A stretch of 64,000 bases of DNA from Taudactylus pleione (GCA_031769625.1 JAUIMM010000003.1:3076501-3140500); one strand, 5' to 3'; counted from the first letter of the stretch, positions 33,849-45,499 are shown. Made by a program: numbers and translations. The notes: generated from the letters alone by a model not told the origin.

Positions 33849-34373
33849 GAGAGATGAGATCTATACACTGTATGGTATTTCACAGAAACTCTTGTATCTA
33901 GTGTTAGAACAGAAGGTCTGATAGTTCCTGAGCTGGGGTACCACTGGAAAGGGGTCTTTCTGTAGAGATGCCATAGATACCACATTTTGGTGAAATTATA
34001 AGATTATTGAGGTACTGCAGGATGTAATATTTTCCCCAGGTGCCACATTTCCTGAAGACGGGGGAGGGGGACAGCTGAAATATATCACAGAGCTACTATT
34101 TAAGGGCAGGACCATCCTATGTGGAGAAAGGTACCTACTGTACCACCTCAGTCTGGAGGAGGAGCCATACATTTACGTAGCCTGGTTGGGACTAGGTATC
34201 GTTTATAATAAACCCCGTTTGCGTTTTCCTTATTGTGAGTGGATAGATTTCAAATCTCTACATCTTATAGTGGACCAAGAAGCTTGACATATGGGGTAGA
34301 AGTTCGTTTTGAAGATAACAAAATATTGGAGAGTTTAGAGTCTGTGAAAGTTGTTAGCGGCAGCCAGGTCTTA

Positions 34374-34440
34374 AGCTGGGTGCACACTGATAGATATATC
34401 GCCCATTCAATTGAATGGGCGATATATCTATAGTGCATCG
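34374..34440. mobile_element. Truncated TIR element with long palindrome
   Basis: It begins AGCTGGGTGCACACTGATAG, followed by a perfect palindrome around CCCATTCAATTGAATGGG extending through GATATATC on both sides. No right terminus was found. Confidence 0.55.
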
Positions 34441-35680
34441 TCAGATGTGTTGAGTGGATATGTCTTCACGAGCAAAAGGAGCCTATTCCTGCCAGTACAT
34501 GGTATATTCTCACACTGATCAACAGTTGTGAATATTTACATCCAAAGGACATGCACCAAGGTAAAAGCAGAAAAATAACTATATTATTTACCACAGTTAA
34601 CATAAGTTCTTCCCGCCAAAACCTGAATAAATGGTCCGTTGTGCTCGGTCGCTTACTCCATGAATGAATAATGGAGATAAGATGGGCTAAGCTGGAAGTG
34701 CATATGCCAAAACCGCGTCCCATGACTCACAGTGTCGTTCTGGTAACTTGTCAGCTTCACCTCCTCCGTGTGCTTGTAAAGCACATTACTGGGCAGAACT
34801 AGCGTGTTTTCATATGTGTGAATTTTCCCTCTTCAAAGTGTGAAATGTGAGGAGGAAAAAAAAAAGAAGCCGCTCTTGTGGCTATGAAAAAGTGCGGACG
34901 TTCTGAAAAATGGAAATATTTTATATGACATATGGATTTAATACACACCATCTGCAATTGGGAGGGTAAGACACTGTATGAGAGATGGCTGCATTAAACA
35001 GCTCCCTTATACACAGGATGCGGATATGGCTTTAATAAATTTGCACATGGGTAAATGTAATAAAAATAAAATCAAGAACACAGCTTCCACTTTTTACAGT
35101 CTAGAATGCAGAGTACGGCCGGCGGTGCATTCTGGGAGCAGAGGGTCTCGGGGAACACAGGCCACCAATGGCGGCAGACGTGTTGTGGTAAATATATCGA
35201 AGGGGTGAGGTCTTAATAAACTAAGTATTTTTACATTCCCTATGCTTCATTCTCTGAGGGCTTGCGGCTGTGCAATACCGTGTAAATGTACATGCAGCAG
35301 GTGGTGTCTGGAGGAAATAGACACCAACTTGATGCATCTGAGCGTCCGTAGATGCTGCCTCGGATCACCATAGTTACCCCTTTGGCCAGGCTGCGTAAGC
35401 TGAATCTTACCTCAGCCTGTCCACAGACGAGGCCAGGAAATCTGCGTCCACCCACGCAGATCTTGGCCTCATCCCTCCAGGAAAACGGGGGCAACACGCC
35501 CGTTTAAGTGATTGGTGGCCAGACACCAGGGGCGTGTGGTGAGGTAAATGACTGGGGAGGCACTGGCTGGTATCAGGCAGATTTACAGATACATATATGA
35601 ACCCTAGAGTGCATGTGGGCACTATACAAAGGTGCAGCAGTATAGTGCTGGAAATTTGATGTGTTTTGATCAGGGATGTG
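34441..35680. other. Intronic sequence
   Basis: Short open frames without motifs; no recognised element. Confidence 0.45.
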
Positions 35681-35689
35681 AGGAAAAGG

Positions 35690-35870
35690 TAGGTAGGGGA
35701 GGCAATGCCTCACCTGCCACACACTTTTTACTCCAGAGTTTTGACTAAAAAAAATATTAGAATAATACAAAGAGGATATTTCTAATATTTTCTTTACATT
35801 TTTCTTATAATTTTTATAGTCAAAACTCTGGAGTATACCTATGACAGGAAAGGCTTTGCCTCACCTGACC
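35690..35870. mobile_element. Foldback MITE
   Basis: Inverted arms ACTCCAGAGTTTTGACTA (about 35731) and TAGTCAAAACTCTGGAGT (about 35817), with outer GGCAATGCCTCACCTG / GCTTTGCCTCACCTG segments. Confidence 0.6.
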
Positions 35871-35879
35871 GCACATCAC

Positions 35880-36740
35880 TGCCAGACACGCCCCCGCACC
35901 GCCCCCCCAGACATATTAAACGAGAGAACTACTATTTTATTAAAATAAATAAGGAGTCACTACTATTTTATGGTGTAGGTGGCACTGATGTGTGTGTTGG
36001 TACCGAGGGGAATTTTGCAAGGCATCTTAACCATTCTGCAATTTGCAACAAAGGGCCTATTCGAGGCACTGGCAACCAGTGTCTCATGAATATAAGTCTT
36101 TGCTTATGAACTCTAGTCATAAGTACTACAGTGATGGTACGGTTTTCTGGTGAATTCACAGACTGCATTCTGCGAGTCACGTCGCGACACTGCATGGCGC
36201 AACTAGAAGGGCTGTTTAACGCGCAAGGACGTAAGATGTATGTGGACACATCTGTAACTCAGACCAATTGTTTATTTCAATAAATAGAATTTCTAAACTA
36301 TATGTATTCATTAAGGCTACAGCAACAGGGATATGCAGACTGAATAAACAGCTTAAGTGAGGGAGACTTTCTCTCTGCTATGCAAATCATTGTGATTGCG
36401 GAGACACACTCTTATCAATTGTGCACCGAAATGTTTATACCCTTCCGCCTAACACCTCCATCTCCCTTATTGTACCTGAAATAAAACCAATAACTTGGTA
36501 AAGACAAAGTAAAAAAAAATGTGAAAATAAGAGGGCAGATAAGTGTCCTATGTTTGATTTAAAAATTAGATCCTATACAGTAAATTATTATGTGATTGGA
36601 TGTCGATATGGTGCATTATAATATGACAGCTCGTGTGAATACAGCGGTTTGTCGACCCAGGGAACGTGAAATCGGTGCACTGAACCATGTACTGTATTAC
36701 AAGCATCTGAAAAGATTATATTTACCATTACTTTATGGAA
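35880..36740. other. Intronic sequence
   Basis: Nothing recognised. Confidence 0.45.
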
Positions 36741-36744
36741 CTAT

Positions 36745-36900
36745 TATCATAGATTTACTAAAGCTTCTAAAAGGAAAAGTGGAGGTGTTATCAATAGCAA
36801 CCAATCAGAAGCTAGCTATCATTTCTAGACTGCACTATAAGCAAGACAGCTAGAATGTGATTGGGCAACACCTACACTTGTCCTTTCCAGAGGTTTGTAA
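36745..36900. mobile_element. CCAATCAG MITE
   Basis: GATTTACTAAAGCTTCTAAA, GCAACCAATCAGAAGCTAGC and GAATGTGATTGGGCAACACC, with inverted arms. Confidence 0.75.
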
Positions 36901-37039
36901 CCAATATGACTGAATCACAGTAGAGAATATTAAAAAAAAAAAAAAATAGTGCCTCAGAGAGCTTTCAATGACATGGATGTGATAAAGTCTACATTTGAAA
37001 TACATTAGCTATATGTTAAAAAGCCACACTGCCCCTAAA

Positions 37040-37530
37040 CTATTTAATTCTTAGCAGCTCAGCGTTGTGTATTGTGAAATATCTCGAGACCACCATGAAA
37101 ACTATCTGTAATGTGAACCCAAATCCATAGGGGGAGGGAGGCCGGCTATCAGTTTCCTGGCTCCAGCGCGAGTCACAGGAAAAATTGGAATCCATTTTCC
37201 CCCTCAAATATGATGCATCTGGAGAACATCACAAATGACCTCGATAAAATAACTCTGCATGATACCAGGAGCTGACCTGGGATATAAACCCCATTCATGC
37301 GCCTGCCGTGCATTTCATTAAATGCTAATAAGAGCACAGTCACAGTTCTTCTGCTCTGAGTGAGGAAAAGTGCCAGGGATTTCCCTGGAATTAATGTTCA
37401 CAGCTGAACAATTGACCAAAAAAGAGATTCCTTGGTCAGGATTAGGAGGAAACTAGCTGTGATCTCACCAGTATAGGCTGCCAGTAATGCCTGTGACTCA
37501 TTCTCTATTCTAATGTACACACGTATGTTT
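37040..37530. promoter_or_regulatory. Candidate conserved non-coding block (weak)
   Basis: Non-repetitive, compositionally balanced sequence in the intron between exons 4 and 3, e.g. CATTTCATTAAATGCTAATA and AATTAATGTTCACAGCTGAA (AT-rich homeodomain-like and E-box-like motifs). It stands out only by lacking repeat signatures. Conservation could not be tested. Confidence 0.2.
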
Positions 37531-37567
37531 CATTCTGTAAACTAAGAGACACGTTCACTGTATGTAT

Positions 37568-37600
37568 AGTGTGTATGTATGTATGTATGTATGTATAGTT
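37568..37600. repeat. (GTAT)n microsatellite
   Basis: About six GTAT units followed by AGTTAACC. Confidence 0.9.
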
Positions 37601-37767
37601 AACCTAGGTTACTCAATCATGCTCCATGTCCCTCCAGGGTCTTCCAGACAGATTCATCCATCTGTAGTATAATTACCTCAGGTATATCTCAGACAGTATC
37701 ATCCATCTGTGGGACATGTACTTCCAGTGTATAACATATTCATACATGTACCTCCAGGGTATATGAA

Positions 37768-38008
37768 TATTATGCTTTATTTATATGGCACCACAAGGGG
37801 TCTGCAGAGCCTCACAAAGTGCATAAAAAAAGTATGAACAAAACAAAAAAAAAGTGAATTACGGTACAGAACATTGCATGACATGGACATGTTATAAATA
37901 TTGCTGCATCAGCAGTCATATTACACAATTAGGCAGCAGAACTGATGGCGTCAGTGAGTAAGCACTAGAGGGAAGAGGGTCCTGCTCGTGAGAGCTTACA
38001 ATCTAAAG
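37768..38008 (-). mobile_element. L2/SINE 3' end fragment, minus strand
   Basis: ATGCTTTATTTATATGGCAC ... CTCGTGAGAGCTTACAATCT is the reverse of the same L2-type tail. A hAT-like MITE is inserted at its 38008 end. Confidence 0.7.
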
Positions 38009-38193
38009 CAGAGGTTCTCAAACGCGGTCCTTAAGGCACCCCAACAGTTCAGGTTTTGGAGATATTCATAGTTGAGCACAGGTGGTTAAATCGAATTGAC
38101 TGAGGTACTCATTAAGTCACCTGTGGCCAAGCATGGATATCTCTAGAAAAGGAACTGTTGGGGAGCCTTGAGGACCGCGTTTGGGTACTTCTG
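38009..38193. mobile_element. hAT-like MITE, 8-bp TSD
   Basis: Length 185 bp. Ends are CAGAGGTTCTCAAACGCGGT and ACCGCGTTTGGGTACTTCTG, flanked by ATCTAAAG and AACTAAAG (one mismatch). The CAGAGGTTC terminus is of the vertebrate hAT/Charlie type. Confidence 0.85.
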
Positions 38194-38199
38194 AACTAA

Positions 38200-39460
38200 A
38201 GATTAAACTAAGGATTCATTTGTCTGTGGTACATGCATCTCTCGTGTATACCAGACGGAATCATATGTCTGTGATTCCACCAGTTCAAATAAACCCAAAA
38301 TAATAGCTTATCAGAAGTAATATAATGAATAAAGCACATTTAAAATAAAATAAAAGGCAAATCAAAGGGTATTACTTTGCAAATTTAGTGGTATTTGGAA
38401 TGATTGGACCTGCTTTAGTGGGTAATTGGGATAAATTTGGTATACAATAGCGGTTACTTGGTAAACTTATTCTTCCTTTGTTGACATTATAAAAAGGGTA
38501 ATACATTTCATAGGAGGCTTAATAAATTTATATTAATCGTACAGTAGCATTAAAGTGTACTTTACAGCGGAAGCAGCCATTGTGTGGGCTGAAACAACAT
38601 TCACCTTGTGAATGCATTAGGAAATCATTTTTGTTCCTCACACAAAATGGCTGCCGTCTCTGTGACAAGGTAATGGGCATGTTATATATATCTCTGTGTG
38701 TGACAATGTAAATGGGCATGCTATATACAGTATATGTACTCCAGGTACAAGAAATAACTGCAAAAACTGGCAAGTGTTTTCAGGTTATTCTTGTACCTAC
38801 AAATCCTGGAGTGCCTCCCATCACACACACACACAAGACTGAACTAATAATCTGAGGAGCAGTGCCATAGATCTACTTTGTTTTATATTTATGTATGTAT
38901 GTATGTATGTATGTATGTGTATATATATATATATTTTTATACACACACATTTTGTGAAACACCATCAAATTATGGGACACCTCCCATCTCAGAAGAGAGC
39001 ACAGAGCTGTTTACTGTGCAGCAATGACTTAAAGAAGAAAACCTACTAATGTCATATTAAGTCATGTTTTGTGCACATCCCTGCCAATTGTGATGTAGGG
39101 TCACATTTCCATTGCCCACTACCCCATAACTAGGAGTGGCTGAGGCTGGTGTAACTGATACCGGTACTCAGATGCCGCCAGGATTAGAATCATTTTTATG
39201 ATTGGGATTACATGATTGAGATGTGACAATGCAGCAAATGAAGATTACAATGGATGGGTACTGTGGGGTAGGGCAAAAACAACCGGCGGTAGGCTGAAAC
39301 CAGAGGTGGTAGTCAGCCAAGCTATATTCCTACCCAGAAGGTCAGACAGAGTCTCGCTGAATAATCGGTAAAGGGAACACAAGGATCTGAATACAATGCA
39401 ACCAAGTGGTCCTTGTTATATAGGAGAGGAGATGCATCTTTCTCAGGAATTTCCTGTGAC
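38200..39460. other. Intronic sequence with worn repeats
   Basis: It contains a microsatellite (38889) and a loosely inverted GCAGCCATTGTGTGGGCTGA / CACAAAATGGCTGCC pair at 38568-38655. No gene was recognised. Confidence 0.45.
38889..38935. repeat. (GTAT)n(AT)n microsatellite
   Basis: About seven ATGT units running into an AT run. Confidence 0.9.
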
Positions 39461-39464
39461 ATCT

Positions 39465-39645
39465 AGGGGTATATTTACTAAAGTGCGGGTTTGTAGAAGT
39501 GGAGATGCTGCCCATAGCAACCAATCAGATTCTATTTATTTATCTAACACCTTCTAGAAGATAATAGCAAGAATCCGATTGGTTGCTATGGGCAATATCT
39601 CCACTTTTAAAAACCTGCACATTAATCAATATACCTCTCAGGGTG
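39465..39645. mobile_element. CCAATCAG MITE
   Basis: GGTATATTTACTAAAGTGCG, GCAACCAATCAGATTCTATT, CCGATTGGTTGCTATGGGC and CACATTAATCAATATACCTC form good inverted arms. Confidence 0.85.
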
Positions 39646-39649
39646 GTTG

Positions 39650-40300
39650 GCAGAGGGGGCAAAATCAACTGGCCAGTATGCAACATAGTGAACCTTATGA
39701 TATAGTAGGGGAAATGCGTCTGGTTGTTGGAAATGGTGTAGGCCATAAGTGGAAGCATGCATTGGTCACAGGGTTTGTATATATTCCTTAAATGGCTTGC
39801 AGGCTCTTCCACCAGTTGCAGCACTGCTTTGATTAGACGCAAATCCCAGCGTTTGCCAAAGTTGCCTGCATTTCAAAAGAAGCGCCAATCTGAGGCTATA
39901 AAGACTGTGTAAACATGGAATACTTTAGAAGCTTAAAGAATTCAAAAGGGGTAAGTTTAGAGCAGAGCCAACATGATATCCCATGTACAGACTGACCCGA
40001 TCTTGGAGTAACTGCAACCATCTGTGGATGACCTCCTGGTTGAGGTCTCACTCATTAACAGTGCTCCACATGTCGCTAGAGTGTCATCTGCTATAATGAG
40101 TGCATCGTCCGCTGATCCCATATTAGCTTGTCTCTTACTATAAATGTATTATATTAGAACTATATACTTTTCTTTGACAACCTCAAAGTATTGATGTATA
40201 TTTAGAATTTCCCACTTCCCACCTCCTAACCTTTGTATCTTTTCTGTAACCCCTCTCATTCCCCAAGTTGACTCAAGGAAATGGAATAAGAATCCTTACA
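39650..40300. other. Intronic sequence
   Basis: Nothing recognised between the MITE and the SINE. Confidence 0.45.
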
Positions 40301-40304
40301 GAAG

Positions 40305-40605
40305 TGGGCAGCAGGGATGGTGTAGTGGTTAGCAATGCTGGCTGCACTGGGGTCATGAGTTCAATTCCCAGTCATGGCCTATCTGTCTGGAGTTTTGTAT
40401 GTTCTCCCAGTGTTCGCGTGGGTTTCCTCCAGGTGGTCCGATTCTGTCCCTCACTACTGGTAGGTTGTGCATGTATGTGTCCTTGTGATAGGGAATATAG
40501 ATTGTAAGCTCCTCTGCAGCAGGATCTGATATAAAGGACTGAAATATTCTCTAAACAGCACTGTGTATTTTGCGAGCACTATATAAATAACAATTAAAAA
40601 TACCT
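40305..40605 (+). mobile_element. tRNA-derived SINE with L2-like 3' end, nearly intact
   Basis: A-box-like TGGTGTAGTGGTTAGC at about 40319 and B-box-like GAGTTCAATTCC at 40357-40368, followed by a central domain and the tail ATTGTAAGCTCC ... GCACTATATAAATAACAATT. It ends some 25 bp before the DIRS element. Confidence 0.85.
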
Positions 40606-40679
40606 ACTGTAAACCAAGTAAACAAAAAGAAAAACAGGATTTTGGTACTTACCGTTAAATCCATTTCTCCGATTCCACA

Positions 40680-40801
40680 GGGGACACTGGAGCTTCATGA
40701 CAGTGGGGTATAGACGGTGGGTTGAGTTGAGCCTGGCACTTTAAAAACCTACAAGTGTGACTGGCTCCTCCCCCTCTATGCCCCATCAACCCCAGTTTTA
40801 A
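40680..40801 (+). repeat. DIRS inverted terminal repeat, left copy
   Basis: About 121 bp, beginning GGGGACACTGGAGCTTC and ending CCCCAGTTTT. It matches the reverse complement of 46496-46616 almost base for base. It includes a GC-rich stretch that reads CTCCTCCCCCTCTATGCC. Confidence 0.93.
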
Positions 40802-41002
40802 AGAACTGAGCCCGAGAGGAGACGGAGAACAGACTGAAGAACAGAGAAGGAGAACAGGAAAAGAAACATCCAACATACTGACACACTGCAAGAACACAGC
40901 AGGCTGCAGTGATAAACAGTCACACAATAAAACAGACAAAACTGCAACAGAACTGAAGCAGAACAAACAACTGAGAACAGGCAAGAAGCACTGGGTGGGC
41001 GT

Positions 41003-41106
41003 CCAGTGTCCCCTGTGGAATCGGAGAAATGGATTTAACGGTAAGTACCAAAATCCTGTTTTCTCCTTCATCCACTAGGGGACACTGGAGCTTCATGACA
41101 GTGGGG
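41003..41106. repeat. DIRS internal complementary region
   Basis: The first half is the reverse complement of the element's left terminal extension (40631-40690). The second half (CTCCTTCATCCACTAGGGG onward) is the reverse complement of the right terminal extension. The halves meet at CCTGTTTTCTCC, where the two ends would join in the circular intermediate. Confidence 0.9.
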
Positions 41107-42206
41107 ACGTCCCAAAGCTACCCTCCTGGGGGGGAGAGTGCTGAACGCCCTGCAAGACACTACGACCAAAATTTGAAGCAGAAGCCGCAAAAGTGTCAAA
41201 TCTGTAGAAACGTACAAAAGTATGAACCGAAGACCACGTCGCTGCCCTACAAAGCTGTGAAGCCGAGACACCTCTACGTGCCGCCCAAGAAGTACCCACA
41301 GAGCGCGTAGAATGCGCAGAAATGGATACCGGCGGTGGTCGAGCAGAAGCAACATATGCCTGACGAATAGTCAGACGAATCCACCTGGCCAAAGTTTGTT
41401 TAGACGCCGGCCAGCCACGCCGATTAGCATCATAAAGGACGAATAGAGCCTCTGATTTACGTAGCCCCTCAGTACGGGACACATAAATGCGAAGTGCCCG
41501 AACCACATCCAAGGAGTGAGAATCCCCAGAAGAGTCCGACAACGCTGGCACTACAATCGGCTGATTCAGATGAAAACCCGAGACCACCTTGGGCAAAAAG
41601 GAAGGCCGGGTACGAAGTTCCGCCCGATCTTCGTGAAAAATCAAGTAAGGGGAACGGCAGGACAAGGCTCCAAGTTCCGACACACGTCTGGCCGAAGCCA
41701 GGGCCAATAAAAGGATCATCTTCCAAGTCAAATACTTCAATTCCACCTCCTGCAAAGGCTCAAAGGTGGATGACTGAAGAAAAGATAAAACAAGATTCAG
41801 GTCCCAAGGAGCCGTGGGTGGCACAAAGGGGGGCTGAATTCTAAGAACCCCTTGAAAAAAGGTCTGAACCTCCGGAATCAGAGCTAGGCGACGCTGGAAA
41901 AAAATAGAAAGAGCAGAAATCTGCACTTTAAGCGATCCCAAGCGTAACCCCGCATCGAGGCCTTTTTGAAGAAAAAGAAGAAGACGTGGTAAATGAAAAG
42001 AGGAAGTGGAGGATCCACGACCTTCACACCAGGAGATATAAGCCCTCCAAATGCGATGATAATGCGCTGATGTTACCGGTTTTCTAGCCCTAAGCATGGT
42101 AGGAATGACCGACCTAGGAACTCCATGGCTTCTTAGGATGGCGGTCTCAATAGCCACGCCGTTAAACGAAGCCGCCGTAAATCCGGGTACACACATGGAC
42201 CCTGTT
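41093..42206 (-). CDS. DIRS tyrosine recombinase (integrase)
   Basis: The frame is open from 43972, but only about the last 370 codons read as protein; the rest shadows the RT frame. The recombinase overlaps the 3' end of the RT frame by about 70 bases in another frame, a normal DIRS arrangement. The catalytic set is visible: Arg in ASARRVSELGAL, His-x-x-Arg in AHSTRSVGTSW, Trp in AATWSSVH, and Tyr in FVRFYRFDTF (about residues 762/763, 887, 890, 913 and 923 of the open frame). It recombines circular DNA copies of the element into the genome without an aspartate integrase. No stop interrupts the domain. The exact start codon is not clear. Confidence 0.9.
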
Positions 42207-44352
42207 GTAGAAGGTCCGATCGTAGCGGAAGATGCCAAGGTTCGTCTGCCAGAAGGAATAAAAGATCGGAGTACCAAACCCGACGAGGCCAATCCGGAGC
42301 CACTAGGATGACGGTGGACGACTCTCGTTTGATCCGCTTGAGAATCCGAGGGAGGAGCGGAAACGGTGGGAACAGGTACACAAGGCTGTACGGCCAAGGG
42401 ATCAGTAAAGCATCCGCTCCCACCGCTGCCGGATCCATGGTCCTGGAGCAGTAAAGGGGTAGTTGATGATTTATCCGAGATGCCATCAGGTCTATCTGTG
42501 GCTTCCCCCATCTGCAAACCAGTTGATGAAAGACCTCGGGATGAAGGGACCACTCCCCGGGATGAAGATCCTGACGACTGAGGTAGTCCGCTTCCCAGTT
42601 GTCGACCCCCGGAATAAACACTGCTGAAATGACCTCTACGTGTCTTTCTGCCCACAGAAGGATGCGACTGGCTTCTCTCATTGCCATCCGACTGCGGGTT
42701 CCCCCTTGGCGATTTATGTATGCCACTGCCGTGGCGTTGTCTGATTGTATCCGAACCGGAAGTCCTCGTAACAGAGGAGCAGCCTGTATCAAAGCTCTGT
42801 AGACTGCCCGCAGTTCGAGAACATTGATTGGTAAGAGGGACTCCTGCTGCGACCAAAGCCCCTGGAAGTGATTGTCCAGAACCACCGCTCCCCATCCGCG
42901 GAGGCTGGCGTCCGTGGTGACCAAGGTCCAATTCCAAATTCCGAAGCGGCGACCCGCTAACAGATGCTCCGTCCGAAGCCACCAGAGCAAGGATATGCGG
43001 GTCCGGGGAGACAGACGCACCAGCCGATGCATCTGTAGGTGGGACCCGGACCACTGAGACAGAAGATCCAGTTGAAATATTCTGGAGTGAAATCTGCCGA
43101 ATTGGATGGCCTCGAAGGAAGCCACCATTTTCCCCAGGAGACGTATGCAAAGATGCACAGATACTTTCCTGGGTCTGAGCACTAGACGAACCAGCTCCTG
43201 TATGGCTATGGCCTTGTCCCTTGGCAAGAATATACGAAGCAGAACAGTGTCTAGAATCATTCCTAGGAACTGAAGTCTCTGGGACGGCATCAACTGAGAC
43301 TTCTGGAAGTTCACAATCCATCCATGTTGAATGAAAATCTGATGTGTAAGGGACACTTGGTGTAAAAGGACTTCTGCCGTCGGAGCCTTGATGAGTAAAT
43401 CGTCTAGGTACGGAACTATCGTCACCCCCCGAGAGCGCAAGTGAGACACCATGACGGCCATCACTTTGGTGAATACCCTGGGAGCTGACGAGAGACCGAA
43501 TGGCAGGGCCTGAAACTGGAAATGAGCTTCCCTGATGGCAAATCTGAGGAAAGCCTGGTGAGGAACCCAAATTGGGACATGCAGATAGGCGTCCTTGATA
43601 TCTATCGACACCAGAAACTCTTCTGCCTCTAGTCCTGCAATGACAGAATGGAGAGATTCCATCTTGAACCTGTGAAATGAAAGATACTGGTTCAATGATT
43701 TCAGATTCAAAATGGGTCTGACTGACCCATCTGGTTTCGGAACCACAAAAAGGTTTGAGTAAAACCCTTGTTGCCTTTGTGCAGTGGGAACCGCCACAAG
43801 GACCTCGGCCAGCAAAAGTTTCTCGATCGCTTGACGCAAAATTAGTTGCTTCAAGGGATCGACGGGCAAACCTGTTGTAAAATAACGCCGAGGAGGAGTG
43901 AAAGCGAACTCGATCTTGTACCCCTGAGATACCAGATTTCGAACCCAAGTGTCTGGAGAAGTCAGTCTCCAAACCTCCGAGAAACGCTGGAGGCGTGCCC
44001 CCACCTTCGGATTTCCGAGATGGGATGGGAGCCCGTCATGCCACAGGCTTGTCTGCTGGCTTGGGATCTGGACGGCGGCCAATATTTGCTTGACGTCCTC
44101 TAGTACGGCCTCCTCGCCCCGCTGAAGACGAACCTCGCGATCGTCCCTGAAATCTTGCCGATGCTCGAAAGGAACGAAAGGAAGGTCCCCTAAACGAGCG
44201 ACGCGGAGGAGGTGCTGATGAAGGTAGAAAAGTACTCTTACCTCCAGTGGCCAGCGAAATCCATTTGTCCAGCTCTGGACCAAATAAAATATCGCCTGTG
44301 AAAGGAAGAGCTTCCACTGCTCTTTTTGACTCCGCATCCGCTTGCCAGGCAC
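42133..44352 (-). CDS. DIRS reverse transcriptase / RNase H / methyltransferase-like polyprotein
   Basis: Open frame of 739 codons; its start overlaps the gag tail, so the true initiation point is uncertain. The RT fingers/palm motifs are visible: FVVPKPDGS (~202-210), SIDIKDAYLHVP with catalytic Asp ~251, LPFGLSSAP (~283), and YLDDLL with Asp ~317/318. The RNase H motifs follow: TTDAS (Asp ~481), VLELRAV (Glu ~513), QSDNATA (Asp ~538) and NWEADYLSR (Asp ~589). The last ~130 residues (DLMAS, LFPPFPLLPRILK, VAPDWPRRVWY) resemble the DAM-like methyltransferase domain described in vertebrate DIRS1 elements. No internal stop is present and all RT and RNase H catalytic residues that can be judged are there, so this frame appears intact. 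Confidence 0.92.
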   Translation of the reverse strand: MPGKRMRSQKEQWKLFLSQAIFYLVQSWTNGFRWPLEVRVLFYLHQHLLRVARLGDLPFVPFEHRQDFRDDREVRLQRGEEAVLEDVKQILAAVQIPSQQTSLWHDGLPSHLGNPKVGARLQRFSEVWRLTSPDTWVRNLVSQGYKIEFAFTPPRRYFTTGLPVDPLKQLILRQAIEKLLLAEVLVAVPTAQRQQGFYSNLFVVPKPDGSVRPILNLKSLNQYLSFHRFKMESLHSVIAGLEAEEFLVSIDIKDAYLHVPIWVPHQAFLRFAIREAHFQFQALPFGLSSAPRVFTKVMAVMVSHLRSRGVTIVPYLDDLLIKAPTAEVLLHQVSLTHQIFIQHGWIVNFQKSQLMPSQRLQFLGMILDTVLLRIFLPRDKAIAIQELVRLVLRPRKVSVHLCIRLLGKMVASFEAIQFGRFHSRIFQLDLLSQWSGSHLQMHRLVRLSPRTRISLLWWLRTEHLLAGRRFGIWNWTLVTTDASLRGWGAVVLDNHFQGLWSQQESLLPINVLELRAVYRALIQAAPLLRGLPVRIQSDNATAVAYINRQGGTRSRMAMREASRILLWAERHVEVISAVFIPGVDNWEADYLSRQDLHPGEWSLHPEVFHQLVCRWGKPQIDLMASRINHQLPLYCSRTMDPAAVGADALLIPWPYSLVYLFPPFPLLPRILKRIKRESSTVILVAPDWPRRVWYSDLLFLLADEPWHLPLRSDLLQQGPCVYPDLRRLRLTAWLLRPPS

Positions 44353-45468
44353 GAAGCCAAAGTGCCCGGCGAGCAGAGACCGCCGAAGCAGAAATCCTAG
44401 CGCCTACCTGGCCGATATCTCTGGAGGCGTCTCCTAAGTATACAGCAGACTCCTGAATATGTTCTGCCAAGGTAATCAGATCTGCTCGCGGAGTGCTGGA
44501 TCTAAGACCCTCAGTCAATTGTTCCGCCCACTTTCCACAGCCTTGTTGACCCAAGATCCTACCAAGGCCGGGCGGAGAAGTGCACCTGCGGCCGTATAAA
44601 TGGATTTCAAAGTGGTTTCTAATCTCCGCTCTGAGGTTTCCTTCAATGTAGTAGCTCCTGGAACAGGTAACGTGGTCTTCTTTGACAACCGAGAAACCGA
44701 AGAATCCACAGGTGGCGGGGTCTCCCACCTCTTCCTATTTTCCGCCGGAAATGGGTAAAGAGAGAAGAAACGCTTAGGAATCTGGAATTTACGGTCCGGA
44801 TTCTGCCAGGCTGCCGTCATCTGTTCATCCAACTGGAGAGAAACAGGGAATGTGACGGCCATCTTCTGTGACCTGGCAAATAAGGAGTCTTCTAACGATT
44901 CTGGAGCTTCCTGGCCAGAAATCTTAAGAACTTCCCTTACCGCTAGAATGAGTGCGTCAATACCTTGCAATGCCTCAGGTTCTTGTGAGTAAGTCTCTAC
45001 GTCTGATTCGTCCAGCATCTCCCCTTCCTCCTGAGACGAGTGATCCGCTGCCGAATCCTCATCCGACTGGAGAACCGCCGGAAGAGCCCTCTTTTTAGAA
45101 GAGCGACTTACCGTAGCTTCAGGAGCTTTAGACGCAGAACCCATCACTTGAGCAAGGCTATTCACCGAGCGGACTAAATTCTGAGCCCACGCTGGTTCTG
45201 CTAGAAAAGAAGGGTGAGATGTGCCAGGTAGATCTCTGGCAGACTCCCGTTCCCTACGGGAAGCGGCTAATTCAGAAGAAAGGTCCGCCATGACCCCGGC
45301 CAAACTATTTATGAAGGAGGGAGTGACAGACTGCGTGTTAGCACTGTCTGCTTCACATGTCTCGCACAGGGAAGACCCTTCGGAGCGAGCATGGGTAAAC
45401 TTCTTCCTGCACTTAGTGCAGGCAAACAGCTTTTGTGATGCAGTTTTTTCTGTCCTGGATGTCATCAT
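44036..45468 (-). pseudogene. DIRS gag-like gene, frameshifted
   Basis: The putative first ORF of the DIRS element. One open frame runs from 45495 to 44515; the likely start is the Met pair at 45468/45465. Near its N-terminus is a Cys-x2-Cys ... Cys-x2-Cys cluster (FACTKC ... LCETC), possibly zinc binding, followed by an acidic Ser/Glu-rich stretch. It ends shortly after LVGSWVNKAV. The continuing sequence (KWAEQLTEGL, then an Arg/Ser/Gly-rich tail ending RRPDPKPADKPVA) is in a different frame, open from 44728 to 44036. The simplest reading is a single small indel near 44530 that broke one gag gene. The basic Arg/Gly tail is typical of nucleic-acid-binding gag C-termini. The function is inferred from position; gag proteins of this group are poorly conserved. 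Confidence 0.7.
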
Positions 45469-45499
45469 GTACTCACAGACAAGCACCACATACAATTCA

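Noticed and set aside
42207..43972. N-terminal ~590 codons of the 959-codon frame overlapping the DIRS RT
   Set aside because: This is the shadow of the RT frame; only the recombinase part has catalytic motifs.
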